Of a stretch of DNA of 21,108 nt, positions 15,201 through 20,975 are shown piece after piece. The notes below the pieces were generated by a model, which was not told the DNA's origin, searched no databases, and saw nothing but the letters and a program-made list of their open reading frames with translations. The position numbers and the translations under genes are program-made. The DNA is from an uncultured Actinomyces sp. (GTDB lineage: Bacteria; Actinomycetota; Actinomycetes; Actinomycetales; Actinomycetaceae). The first letter of the stretch is position 1, and every line of letters starts with the position of its first letter. The stretch is taken from positions 1 through 21,108 of the forward strand of contig UWSI01000027.1 of NCBI GenBank assembly GCA_900541895.1. The letters run 5' to 3'.

Positions 15201-15228
15201 GGATGCCCAAAGCGGCTCCGGTTCCTGA
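12211..15228 (+). CDS. UPF0182 large integral membrane protein
   Basis: About 1005 residues. The N-terminal third holds roughly seven hydrophobic spans, such as ITVMVLVLLGLFVYAASSF, VIAGLAVVGVVVSVAVL, FWLVALVLGIPAGL and a VVVTVVAALVIGGAYPAL helix. A large extracytoplasmic region of the UPF0182 family follows: RSLNAPYIQHNIDATLEAYG, TYTHGFGVVAAYGN, NYMRNSVKAIVDAYDGSV. The tail after about residue 930 is rich in D, K, Q and G and ends in an amphipathic helix (ALQDANQAIQDGQNALKNND). The family is widespread in actinobacteria and cyanobacteria and its function is unknown. Start GTG 12211 is preferred because of the AGAGGA ribosome site and the -10 position; 12157 would add 18 residues. A very strong hairpin follows the gene. 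Confidence 0.92.
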   Translation: MSDSPFFPDHQPIRLPKIEIRRPKVGPGAITVMVLVLLGLFVYAASSFWTEILWFQQMHATRILLTRWGVIAGLAVVGVVVSVAVLRIMIGLAHRHRVSSKRGEAAANLRQYQDAIEPFKKLAFWLVALVLGIPAGLRLAEGWQTVLTWLNATPFGKADPIFGWDISFFVFTLPFLELVVSFLLHLVFLSLVVSIVASYLYGGLQVVPRPHATAPVRRHLGILAAIASVIIGVQYWIGRYSLLTQSGDNIDGAMYADVNATLPAHSILAAISIAVAALFLVAAFRGTWRLPTIGVVVTVVAALVIGGAYPALIEQFRVRPNARSLNAPYIQHNIDATLEAYGLDDLDYQTYDATTTAQPGQLREDSESTSQIRLLDPQVIRKTVQQLQQSRPYYSFDSGFFVDRYTINGERRDTVISMRELNLAGLSQEQQNWVNRHTVYTHGFGVVAAYGNSITSDGLPSYWEQSIPSKGEIGEYEPRVYFSQSAPDYSIVGGPEGTPGQELDYPDDNAPGGQVSTTFKGNGGPSVGNVWNKLLYSIKFGSTDIFFSSQTNQESQILYDRDPLLRVAKVAPYLTLEQKAYPAVVDTDGDPSTPKRLVWVVDAYTTTDSYPYAQHQSLSSSTVDSRSQSVGQYIQENSINYMRNSVKAIVDAYDGSVRLFQWDEKDPILSTWMKIYPGSVEPKQNISADLMGHLRYPEDMFKVQRDLLTSYHVRDASDFYTGGDRWRLAEETSTAATANGASTATMSSSQQQAVRVQPPYYLTMQMPGQQSAEFSLTSVFVPGGESKREAMAGFLAVDSETGSEAGKVREGYGKLRLIALPSSTTVPGPGQIQNAYDTNQTIASQLNVLNLSDSTVIRGNLLTLPVGGGLLYVQPVYIQGSGGANYPVLRFVLTAFGNRVGFAPTLEESLDQTFGGDSAAKVAGGDQSADKNKGGGDQQNQAESEPSKQLASALQDANQAIQDGQNALKNNDWAAYGESQKRLNDALTKAIDAQKKLDAQSGSGS

Positions 15229-15249
15229 TAGCTCAATATGAGTAAAGGC

Positions 15250-15284
15250 GTGGGCCCGGGTGAGGAATACTCACCCGGGCCCAC
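15250..15284. terminator. Perfect 15-bp hairpin between convergent UPF0182 and kinase genes
   Basis: GTGGGCCCGGGTGAG (15250-15264), loop GAATA, then CTCACCCGGGCCCAC (15270-15284), a perfect and very GC-rich stem. It lies 21 bases after the UPF0182 stop and 67 bases beyond the kinase stop. No long U-tract follows on either side, so it is a U-poor terminator or RNA-end stabiliser of the type often seen in actinobacteria. Nothing else is seen in the 123-bp gap. Confidence 0.7.
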
Positions 15285-15351
15285 AGTCGTTTCACGGCGG
15301 GTGTTGTCGACATGCAGGAGATGAGAAGCGGTTTTTCGCTATGTTGGGCTC

Positions 15352-16809
15352 TTAGCTATTCAGATGGGCCCTGATCACGACGGTAGTTCCGCATTCGGCT
15401 CCGGGCAACCATTCAATATTTCCTTGAAGTTCTGCACGGACCATTTGGTTGACAATCTGAGTTCCCAAACCGGTCATCGCCCGCCCGGGTTGGATTCCCG
15501 TCCCGTTGTCTGAAACGGTGACCGTGAGGTGACTGCCATTGCGTTCAGCATGGACTTGAACCAGCCCGTCCTTGTCGGCAAGTCCGTGCTCAACCGAATT
15601 TGACACAAGTTCATTCAAAACCGTTGCCATTGCCTGAGCCTGAGCGGCCTCAAAGCTACCGAATTCGCCAGTTGTCACTACGTCAACGGAATGATCGGTT
15701 GAGGCAACCGTACCTGCCATGCGGACGATTGTTCGTGCGACCTCGTCGAAATCTACCTGTTCATTAACATCCTGAGAAAGAGCCTCGTGGACGGTAGCGA
15801 TCGCTTGAACTCGGCGTTCGGCCTCTTGCAGGGCCGTTTGAACACTTTCGGAGTCTGAACGACGTGCTTGGAGACGTAATAGTGCGGAAACGGTTTGCAG
15901 GTTGTTCTTCACGCGATGGTGAATTTCGCGAATCGTTGCGTCCTTCGTCATCAATTCCTGCTCGCGTCTACGCAGTTCGGATAGATCGCGAGTCAAAATG
16001 ACAGCGCCCAAACGTTTGCGCCCGTTAAATAAAGGAAGAGCGCGCATTGTGACGGTTGAGCCCTGAACACTTACTTCAACGCGCCAAGGCGCACGACCCA
16101 TGACAACCACTGCTAAGGACTCTTCAACGATTGTCGAGTCAGAAATGACATCGGTAATACGTTGCGCGAGGACCTCTCCGAGAACAGATTCCCGAATGCC
16201 TAAACTACGCAAGCACGAGGTCGCATTCGGAGTTGCCTGCAGAACCTTGCCCTCAGCGTCAATCAAAATGGCACCGTCCTGGACGCGAGGAACGCCGTGT
16301 CCAGTAATTGTCGGAGCAGAGTCGTAGGGATATTCACCGCGAGAAATCATTTCGCAGAGAACATCTGCAGCTTCGCCCGTCCACGTGTCAAAACCTTGAA
16401 CAGAGCGGGGAGATGAAAGATTTGCTTCGCGGGTCAGTACAGCAACAACCTTCCCCTGATAGGGGATTGGCACGCACGTCTCCATCATCGAATAGGTGCC
16501 AGCCCAGTGCGCTGCAGTTGGTCGAACGACCTCACAGGTTTCCATGGCGCGACGAAGCTCCGCCTCGCGAGCAAGCGGCAGATAAAGGCCTCGTGGATCC
16601 TCGGCGTGCACGGTAACTGACGTCGATGGACGGCAACTCTCGACTGCAATAAACCGATCGTCATCTGTGGGAAGCCACAGAACTAAGTCTGCAGCGGCAA
16701 GGTCAGCGATGACCTGCCAATCTTCAAGAAGCCGATGTAAAAGCTCGATCGCACCTGTGGGAATGGGAGTAGCAGATGCAGATTCAGCGATCTGAGTCAG
16801 TGTGGGCAT
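15352..16809 (-). CDS. pdtaS: PdtaS-like sensor histidine kinase (GAF-PAS-HisKA_2-HATPase)
   Basis: A 485-residue soluble kinase without membrane spans. A GAF-like N-terminal domain covers about 20-155 and a PAS-type domain about 175-280 (AILIDAEGKVLQATPNA, then ILTRDLSELRRREQE). The HisKA_2 phosphoacceptor block EIHHRVKNNLQTVSALLRLQ is at about 295-314, with His297/His298. An HATPase domain follows with the N-box LNELVSNSVEHG (398-409), SDNGTGIQPG and TGLGTQIV. This is the architecture of M. tuberculosis PdtaS (Rv3220c), which phosphorylates the ANTAR regulator PdtaR and controls antitermination. PdtaR is not in the window. The ATG is preceded by TATTGT and six bases, so the message is probably leaderless. 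The symbol is assigned by similarity of domain order. Confidence 0.9.
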   Translation of the reverse strand: MPTLTQIAESASATPIPTGAIELLHRLLEDWQVIADLAAADLVLWLPTDDDRFIAVESCRPSTSVTVHAEDPRGLYLPLAREAELRRAMETCEVVRPTAAHWAGTYSMMETCVPIPYQGKVVAVLTREANLSSPRSVQGFDTWTGEAADVLCEMISRGEYPYDSAPTITGHGVPRVQDGAILIDAEGKVLQATPNATSCLRSLGIRESVLGEVLAQRITDVISDSTIVEESLAVVVMGRAPWRVEVSVQGSTVTMRALPLFNGRKRLGAVILTRDLSELRRREQELMTKDATIREIHHRVKNNLQTVSALLRLQARRSDSESVQTALQEAERRVQAIATVHEALSQDVNEQVDFDEVARTIVRMAGTVASTDHSVDVVTTGEFGSFEAAQAQAMATVLNELVSNSVEHGLADKDGLVQVHAERNGSHLTVTVSDNGTGIQPGRAMTGLGTQIVNQMVRAELQGNIEWLPGAECGTTVVIRAHLNS

Positions 16810-16821
16810 GTATTCACAATA
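16810..16821 (-). promoter_or_regulatory. Promoter -10 of the kinase gene, predicted leaderless
   Basis: Minus-strand TATTGT (16821-16816), then GAATAC and ATG at 16809. A weak TTCTCA 18 bp upstream (16845-16840) may be the -35. Confidence 0.5.
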
Positions 16822-16862
16822 GCGTCATAGCGGAAGTTGTGAGAATCATTGGTCGGCAAGGA

Positions 16863-16930
16863 TACAATCGCAGCGGTGGTGTTCGCCCTATTCTCAGGCG
16901 AACACAAAGAAATACGAGGATAGGATTGGC
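16863..16930 (+). promoter_or_regulatory. DUF2505 promoter and leader with perfect hairpin
   Basis: A -10 box TACAAT (16863-16868) is followed by a perfect inverted repeat, GTGTTCGCC (16879-16887) and GGCGAACAC (16897-16905), with a nine-base loop. AGGA elements then precede ATG 16931. With a start near 16875 the hairpin would open the 5' leader of about 55 bases; alternatively the repeat is an operator just downstream of the promoter. Confidence 0.5.
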
Positions 16931-17443
16931 ATGCAGTTCAATGGGGATGCACACTATCAATGCTCGCCTGAGGCATTCGTCGAAATCAGTACGACTCTGG
17001 GCTTCGTTATGGAGCGAATCGGGCCTCTTTTGAAGGACCCGATCATTGAGAATCCACAGCAACGTGCTGTGAGTGCGTGGGGGTGCGTCAACCCCGAGGT
17101 GATTCCTGCGAAGGCGCGTAGCCTCGTCGCCAATAAGGCACGTGTTGAATACGACGAAGTGTGGACTCAGGTAGCGCCGGGTGAGTTTCGAGCACAGTGC
17201 ACACTTGCCGTTAAAGGATTGCCGGTTTCTGCTGAGTTTACCCAGACCGTGATTGCTGTCGGTGGGGATGCGAATCAGTGCCAGTGGCACGTGGATGGTG
17301 ACTACCATGTGCTTATTCCGCTTATCGGACGAAGCGTTGAAAACACAATTTCTGAGCATCTTGCGCAGGCGTTTGAGCGGGATCGACGCATTGTCAATAA
17401 CTGGCTCATCGCTCATGCGGGCGAATACCCGATTGCACAATAG
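16931..17443 (+). CDS. DUF2505 family protein (SRPBCC-like)
   Basis: A 170-residue cytosolic protein of the actinobacterial DUF2505 family, whose predicted fold is START/SRPBCC-like (a ligand-binding helix-grip), from family knowledge. It starts MQFNGDAHYQCSPEAFVEI, the typical pattern of a first beta strand and helix. Next come an ARVEYDEVWTQV strand pair, GLPVSAEFTQTVIAV, and a C-terminal long helix with SVENTISEHLAQAFERDRRI that closes such folds. No ligand or partner is indicated. It has its own promoter and an AGGA ribosome site five bases from ATG. The next gene, OsmC-like, follows after 63 bases on the same strand. Confidence 0.8.
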   Translation: MQFNGDAHYQCSPEAFVEISTTLGFVMERIGPLLKDPIIENPQQRAVSAWGCVNPEVIPAKARSLVANKARVEYDEVWTQVAPGEFRAQCTLAVKGLPVSAEFTQTVIAVGGDANQCQWHVDGDYHVLIPLIGRSVENTISEHLAQAFERDRRIVNNWLIAHAGEYPIAQ

Positions 17444-17506
17444 CTGTGGAATAAAAATTTGCGATCATTGGTTGCACTGGAACAACAACAACACGAAGGA
17501 CAGGTC

Positions 17507-17971
17507 ATGGCAGAAAACATCGAAGAAACTACCCAATCTGTGCCCGCGGCATCGGGCCCCTCAAATCCCTTGTACCTCGAACGTACCGGGGTCCGTCAGT
17601 ATGTTGCGCGTAATGCGCGAGGCGCTGAGGTCTTGGTAGGGGATGGCCCGGGACGTTTTAGCCCCGGAGATCTTCTCAAACTTGCGCTCGCAGGATGTAA
17701 TGCAATGTCCTCTGACGCGCGTTTTGCCGCGGTTCTGGGCGACGATTTTGCTCAGATTGCCGGAGTTTCAGCCGAGTACGACGAGGCCGAAGATCGCTTT
17801 ACCTCAATGGAAGTCGAGCTCCTTCAAGATCTCTCAGCACTCAGTGAGGAAGAGACTGCCTCGCTTCTTCGGCGTGCCGAAGCTGCGATCGAGCGTCGCT
17901 GCACTATCGCACATACGGTTTCACACCCGCTCCCGCACACTCTGCACATTGCTTCGGAGCAGGTTCGCTAA
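17507..17971 (+). CDS. OsmC/Ohr family protein
   Basis: 154 residues from ATG 17507, which has AAGGA six bases upstream; an earlier in-frame ATG at 17459 has no ribosome site. The OsmC fold is supported by a conserved N-terminal strand region (LERTGVRQYVARNARGAEVLVG), FSPGDLLKLALAGCNAMSSD with the first redox cysteine Cys64, and the second in ERRCTIAHTVSH (Cys132). In characterised OsmC/Ohr enzymes these two cysteines reduce organic hydroperoxides using lipoylated or other thiols. Here that is inferred from their conservation. The acidic linker around 90-120 fits the long helix of the family. Whether it is OsmC- or Ohr-type cannot be decided. Its neighbours do not point to a specific stress pathway. 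Confidence 0.88.
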   Translation: MAENIEETTQSVPAASGPSNPLYLERTGVRQYVARNARGAEVLVGDGPGRFSPGDLLKLALAGCNAMSSDARFAAVLGDDFAQIAGVSAEYDEAEDRFTSMEVELLQDLSALSEEETASLLRRAEAAIERRCTIAHTVSHPLPHTLHIASEQVR

Positions 17972-17988
17972 TTCTGAGAGTCGGTCGG

Positions 17989-18067
17989 CTTTTCGTCGGC
18001 GCCTACCACTAGGCTTGTAGGTACCGACGAAAAGAATGACCTTTCGGACAGTTGGAAAGGAACAGCA
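17989..18067 (+). promoter_or_regulatory. thyA promoter embedded in a long inverted repeat
   Basis: CTTTTCGTCGG (17989-17999) and CCGACGAAAAG (18024-18034) are perfect inverted arms, with an inner CCTAC/GTAGG pair (18002-18006, 18017-18021). The loop between them contains TAGGCT (18010-18015), the same -10 hexamer as clpS, rph and the zincin gene. A ribosome site AAGGA lies six bases before GTG 18068. The arms lack a U-rich side, so this is not a normal intrinsic terminator of the upstream OsmC gene. Confidence 0.55.
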
Positions 18068-18871
18068 GTGAACCAGATTGATCGACAGTACGAGGATCTG
18101 CTGGCGAAGATCATGCGTGAGGGCGCAGAAAAGTCCGATCGCACCGGCACGGGTACTCGTTCGCTTTTTGGTGCCCAGCTGCGTTACGACCTTTCAAAGG
18201 GATTCCCACTGATCACGACCAAGCGTGTTCACATGAAGTCGATCATCGGTGAGCTTTTATGGTTCTTGAGTGGTGATTCCAATGTTCACTGGCTTCAGGA
18301 AAACGGCGTGCGCATTTGGAACGAATGGGCCGATGAAAATGGCGATCTCGGGCCAGTTTATGGGGTTCAGTGGCGACGCTGGAATGCCGGTGATGGTCGC
18401 GAAATCGACCAGATTTCCCAAGTTTTGGAGACTTTGAGGACGAACCCCGATTCTCGCCGAATGATTGTGTCAGCCTGGAATGTTGGAGACTTGCCGAAGA
18501 TGGCTCTGGAGCCGTGTCACGCATTCTTCCAGCTGTATGTTGCTGATGGCCGTCTCTCGCTTCAGCTTTACCAGCGAAGTGCAGATATGTTCCTTGGTGT
18601 TCCTTTCAATATTGCCTCCTATTCGCTCCTCACTCATATGTTCGCCCAACAGGCCGGCCTTGAGGTCGGAGACTTTATCTGGACTGGCGGTGACTGCCAC
18701 ATCTATTCCAACCACGTGGAGCAGGTTACTGAGCAACTCTCGCGTGAACCCTATCCCTTCCCGACGTTGAACCTCCGTAAGGCTGATTCGATGTTCTCTT
18801 ACGGCTTTGATGACGTTGAGATTGTCGGTTATGAGCATCATCCGACGATCAAAGCACCGGTGGCCGTGTGA
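18068..18871 (+). CDS. thyA: Thymidylate synthase
   Basis: A 267-residue enzyme that methylates dUMP to dTMP using methylene-tetrahydrofolate, releasing dihydrofolate. All landmarks are present: SDRTGTGTRSLFGAQLRYDL, TTKRVHMKSIIGELLWFLSG, the active-site LEPCHAFFQLYV with Cys150, LYQRSADMFLGVPFNIASY and DFIWTGGDCHIYSNH. Length matches classical ThyA (about 264). GTG 18068 is preceded by a good AAGGA. It is coupled by GTGA overlap to folA, which regenerates tetrahydrofolate from the dihydrofolate made here, a classical functional pair. The promoter lies inside an inverted repeat. Confidence 0.97.
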   Translation: MNQIDRQYEDLLAKIMREGAEKSDRTGTGTRSLFGAQLRYDLSKGFPLITTKRVHMKSIIGELLWFLSGDSNVHWLQENGVRIWNEWADENGDLGPVYGVQWRRWNAGDGREIDQISQVLETLRTNPDSRRMIVSAWNVGDLPKMALEPCHAFFQLYVADGRLSLQLYQRSADMFLGVPFNIASYSLLTHMFAQQAGLEVGDFIWTGGDCHIYSNHVEQVTEQLSREPYPFPTLNLRKADSMFSYGFDDVEIVGYEHHPTIKAPVAV

Positions 18872-19473
18872 GTGTCGTGGAGGCTCAATCCTTCGCATCG
18901 ACTTGTTCTGTGGAGACAGTATCAGGGGGGAAGGTCCCTGTTGCTTCGATTTGGGCCCAGACAGCAGATGGGTTTTTAGGCTCCGGCCAAGACCTGTGCT
19001 GGCGGGTTCCCGACGACTTTGCTCACTTTAAGTCAGCGACTATGAATAGCCCAATTATTATGGGGCGTTCATCATGGGAAGCTTTAGGGCGCCCTCTTCC
19101 GGGGCGGACGTCGATTGTTGTCACTCGCGACCTTCGCTTGGTTATTGATGGCGCTGAAGTCGTTCATTCGATCGACGAGGCTTTACTGTGCGGGCAGAAA
19201 GATGCTGCCATGCGCGGAAGCGAACGAGTATGGGTGACAGGTGGAGCACAGATCTATAGCTTGGCTATGGATGTCGTCGATGAGCTTGTTGTTTCTCTGC
19301 TCGAGTTGAAGGAGGAGGCGCGGGAACGTGTCGCCTCTTGTACCACTGGTGTGTACGCCCCCGAAATCGATCCTGCCATCTGGCAATTAGATACCGAGGC
19401 CAGCGATGCTCAGTGGCGCGGTGCTTCAGGAGATGCTCTCCGTTGGCGTATCCAAGTTTTCCGTCGGATCTAG
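18868..19473 (+). CDS. folA: Dihydrofolate reductase
   Basis: A 201-residue protein, longer than the usual figure of about 160. The core begins near residue 24 (VASIWAQTADGFLGSG), so the first 20 or so residues are an extension if GTG 18868 is used; GTG 18910 is the next in-frame start. Core landmarks are LCWRVPDDFAHFK (Trp45, Pro48, substrate-binding Asp50), SPIIMGRSSWEALGRPLPGR, the VVTR strand and VWVTGGAQIYSLAM (the conserved GG before the nucleotide site). In most DHFRs the first of these reads LPW; here the proline is Cys44. It reduces dihydrofolate to tetrahydrofolate with NADPH. The 5' overlap with thyA argues for the long form. The last 48 bases overlap the rmuC 3' end on the other strand. 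Confidence 0.92.
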   Translation: MSVVEAQSFASTCSVETVSGGKVPVASIWAQTADGFLGSGQDLCWRVPDDFAHFKSATMNSPIIMGRSSWEALGRPLPGRTSIVVTRDLRLVIDGAEVVHSIDEALLCGQKDAAMRGSERVWVTGGAQIYSLAMDVVDELVVSLLELKEEARERVASCTTGVYAPEIDPAIWQLDTEASDAQWRGASGDALRWRIQVFRRI

Positions 19474-20706
19474 GCGAGTAGACTTCTTAGGGCTGGTCCT
19501 CAGTTGATTTCTCTCGAAAAGATTTTCGTTGAAAGAACGTGCTTCCACTTTGACTGTGTCGAGAGGCCTCGATTCAGTACTCAATCCCGATAGCTTCCGT
19601 GCGCTGACCAGTGCGCGAGATTCGAAGGAAGCTAGGAAGGAATTCCACGACTGCGAGGCGTTATTGAGCGCATTGCTCACTTTTGTTGCATGTTTTCCTA
19701 GTGTTCGAAGGCGCTCGTAGAGTTCTTGAGAAAGCTGGATAATCTCATTGGCCTGTGAGGATAAGTTTTCCTGACGCCATGTAAAAGATACCGTCCGAAG
19801 AATTGCCCATATTGAAGTGGGGGATGCAAGGACGACATTCATTTCAAGTGCATCATGCATGAGGGACGGATCGTGGCGTAGTGCAGCCGACAGGATTGAC
19901 TCTGCAGGAATAAATGCAATGACGTAGTCGGCTGAGTAGGGGAGTTCCTTCCAATATTCTTTTTTAGCTAGTTCTGTCACGTGTCTGCGAAGTGCCTGCG
20001 CATGGGTGACCATGAGTTGTTCGTAAGACGCCGTGGAATTTGCTGGAGAAGCTGAGTCGCTTGTGTCTTGTTCTTCGTCCTGGGCCTGTGCATCGAGGAA
20101 AGCAGTGAGGGGGACCTTTGCGTCGATGGGGATGCATTTGTCCTCTGGCAGGAGGATTAACATATCTGGGCGTTTAGTGCGCTGGGCGAGCGAGACCTGG
20201 GTGTTGAAGTGAACGTGCTCAAGTAGCCCGGCAGATTCAACTAAGGAACGTAATTGAGCTTCACCCCAAGTGCCGCGCAGGGGTGAGTGCGACAAAGTTC
20301 GAGATAGCTCATCGGTGGATTGGCGGAGACGCTCTTCTGAAATACGACTCAATTGAAGCTGTTGCCCCAGTGCGGCTAGTTGTGCTGCGTGTTGGCGTTC
20401 AAGTGAGGTAACCGAAGTTTGCAGGAGCCTCATCCCTTCGTTGATAGGCATGAGGCTTTGCATAAGGCGTTGATGATTGATGGACTCATGATGGAATGCT
20501 TGATTTTGTGAATCGTTGAGCTGAGATTGAATATCCCGTTGTTCATCAAGTCGGGCGCGTAATTCTGTTACCTGCGTCTGTGCGCTTACAAGCTTTTCAG
20601 AGAGGTCGAGGCGTGTCTGTGTCTGTCCCATGCGTTTTCCAAGTACCCACGATGCACTGCACAGTAAGAGGCATAAGACAATTGCGAAGAAGCTCGAAGA
20701 AGTCAT
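19426..20706 (-). CDS. rmuC: RmuC family DNA recombination-limiting protein
   Basis: A 426-residue protein. It opens with an N-terminal membrane anchor (FFAIVLCLLLCSASWVLG, about 6-23). A long coiled-coil segment to about residue 130 follows, rich in E, Q, L and R. The RmuC nuclease-like domain follows: LRGTWGEAQLRSLVESAGLL, RPDMLILLPEDKCIPIDAKVPL, KEYWKELPYSADYVIAFIPAE and NVVLASPTSIWAILRTV. In E. coli, RmuC limits inversions between short inverted repeats; the biochemical role is inferred from its PD-(D/E)XK-like fold. The C-terminal 40 or so residues are low complexity and run 48 bases into the end of folA, tail to tail. The start ATG 20706 is preceded by TAATAT and six bases with no Shine-Dalgarno, so it is probably leaderless. 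Confidence 0.93.
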   Translation of the reverse strand: MTSSSFFAIVLCLLLCSASWVLGKRMGQTQTRLDLSEKLVSAQTQVTELRARLDEQRDIQSQLNDSQNQAFHHESINHQRLMQSLMPINEGMRLLQTSVTSLERQHAAQLAALGQQLQLSRISEERLRQSTDELSRTLSHSPLRGTWGEAQLRSLVESAGLLEHVHFNTQVSLAQRTKRPDMLILLPEDKCIPIDAKVPLTAFLDAQAQDEEQDTSDSASPANSTASYEQLMVTHAQALRRHVTELAKKEYWKELPYSADYVIAFIPAESILSAALRHDPSLMHDALEMNVVLASPTSIWAILRTVSFTWRQENLSSQANEIIQLSQELYERLRTLGKHATKVSNALNNASQSWNSFLASFESRALVSARKLSGLSTESRPLDTVKVEARSFNENLFERNQLRTSPKKSTRLDPTENLDTPTESIS

Positions 20707-20718
20707 GTCCGCATATTA
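20707..20718 (-). promoter_or_regulatory. Promoter -10 of rmuC, predicted leaderless
   Basis: Minus-strand TAATAT (20718-20713), then GCGGAC and ATG 20706. No good -35 is seen upstream. Confidence 0.5.
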
Positions 20719-20805
20719 GGTGGAGGCACCCTCAGTTCCATCCAGTTTCAAAGTGCATGTGGGAGAAGGCGCATGACTCATCTCACCCCTGCTCGATTTG
20801 TGTCA

Positions 20806-20840
20806 TTCGACTAAAAGAGGGTACCTTTTATAGGTACCGA
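20806..20840 (+). promoter_or_regulatory. Candidate promoter of the initiator tRNA gene with GGTACC repeat
   Basis: A -35-like TTCGAC (20806-20811), a 17-bp spacer and a -10-like TATAGG (20829-20834) precede the tRNA by six bases. GGTACC occurs twice (20820-20825 and 20833-20838), seven bases apart, overlapping the -10 and forming a small inverted repeat. The -10 lacks the usual final T, so this is tentative. Confidence 0.35.
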
Positions 20841-20914
20841 CGCGGGGTGGAGCAGTTCGGTAGCTCGCCGGGCTCATAACCCGGAGGCCGCAGGTTCAAA
20901 TCCTGTCCCCGCTA
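20841..20914 (+). tRNA. Initiator tRNA-Met (anticodon CAT)
   Basis: The cloverleaf folds cleanly. The acceptor GCGGGG pairs with CCCCGC, with C1 and T72 unpaired. The D-arm is GAGC/GCTC, the anticodon stem CCGGG/CCCGG around CTCATAA, and the T-arm GCAGG/CCTGT around TTCAAAT. The unpaired first base and three consecutive G-C pairs next to the anticodon loop are the hallmarks of tRNA-fMet rather than elongator Met. The 3' CCA is not encoded (A73 is followed by CGA). Confidence 0.97.
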
Positions 20915-20919
20915 CGAGA

Positions 20920-20975
20920 AAAACCCGGTATCTCAACGAAAAGTCGCTGAGGTACCGGGTTTTGTTTTATTTTCT
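20920..20975 (+). terminator. Rho-independent terminator of the tRNA gene
   Basis: AAAACCCGGTATCTCA (20920-20935) pairs with TGAGGTACCGGGTTTT (20948-20963) through 16 positions with one U-G wobble. The loop has 12 bases, and a TGTTTTATTTT-like tract follows. It lies six bases after the tRNA, and is the most classical terminator in the window. Confidence 0.93.

Noticed and set aside
16879..16905. LexA/SOS box in the DUF2505 leader
   Set aside because: Actinobacterial SOS boxes read CGAAC-N4-GTTCG. Here the arms are in the opposite order (GTTCG first) and nine bases apart.
17459..17506. ATG 17459 as start of the OsmC-like gene
   Set aside because: No ribosome site precedes it; ATG 17507 has AAGGA six bases upstream and begins a normal family N-terminus.
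17989..18034. Intrinsic terminator for the OsmC-like gene
   Set aside because: The right arm ends in GAAAAG with no U-run and the loop contains a -10 hexamer, so a promoter-associated repeat is more likely.
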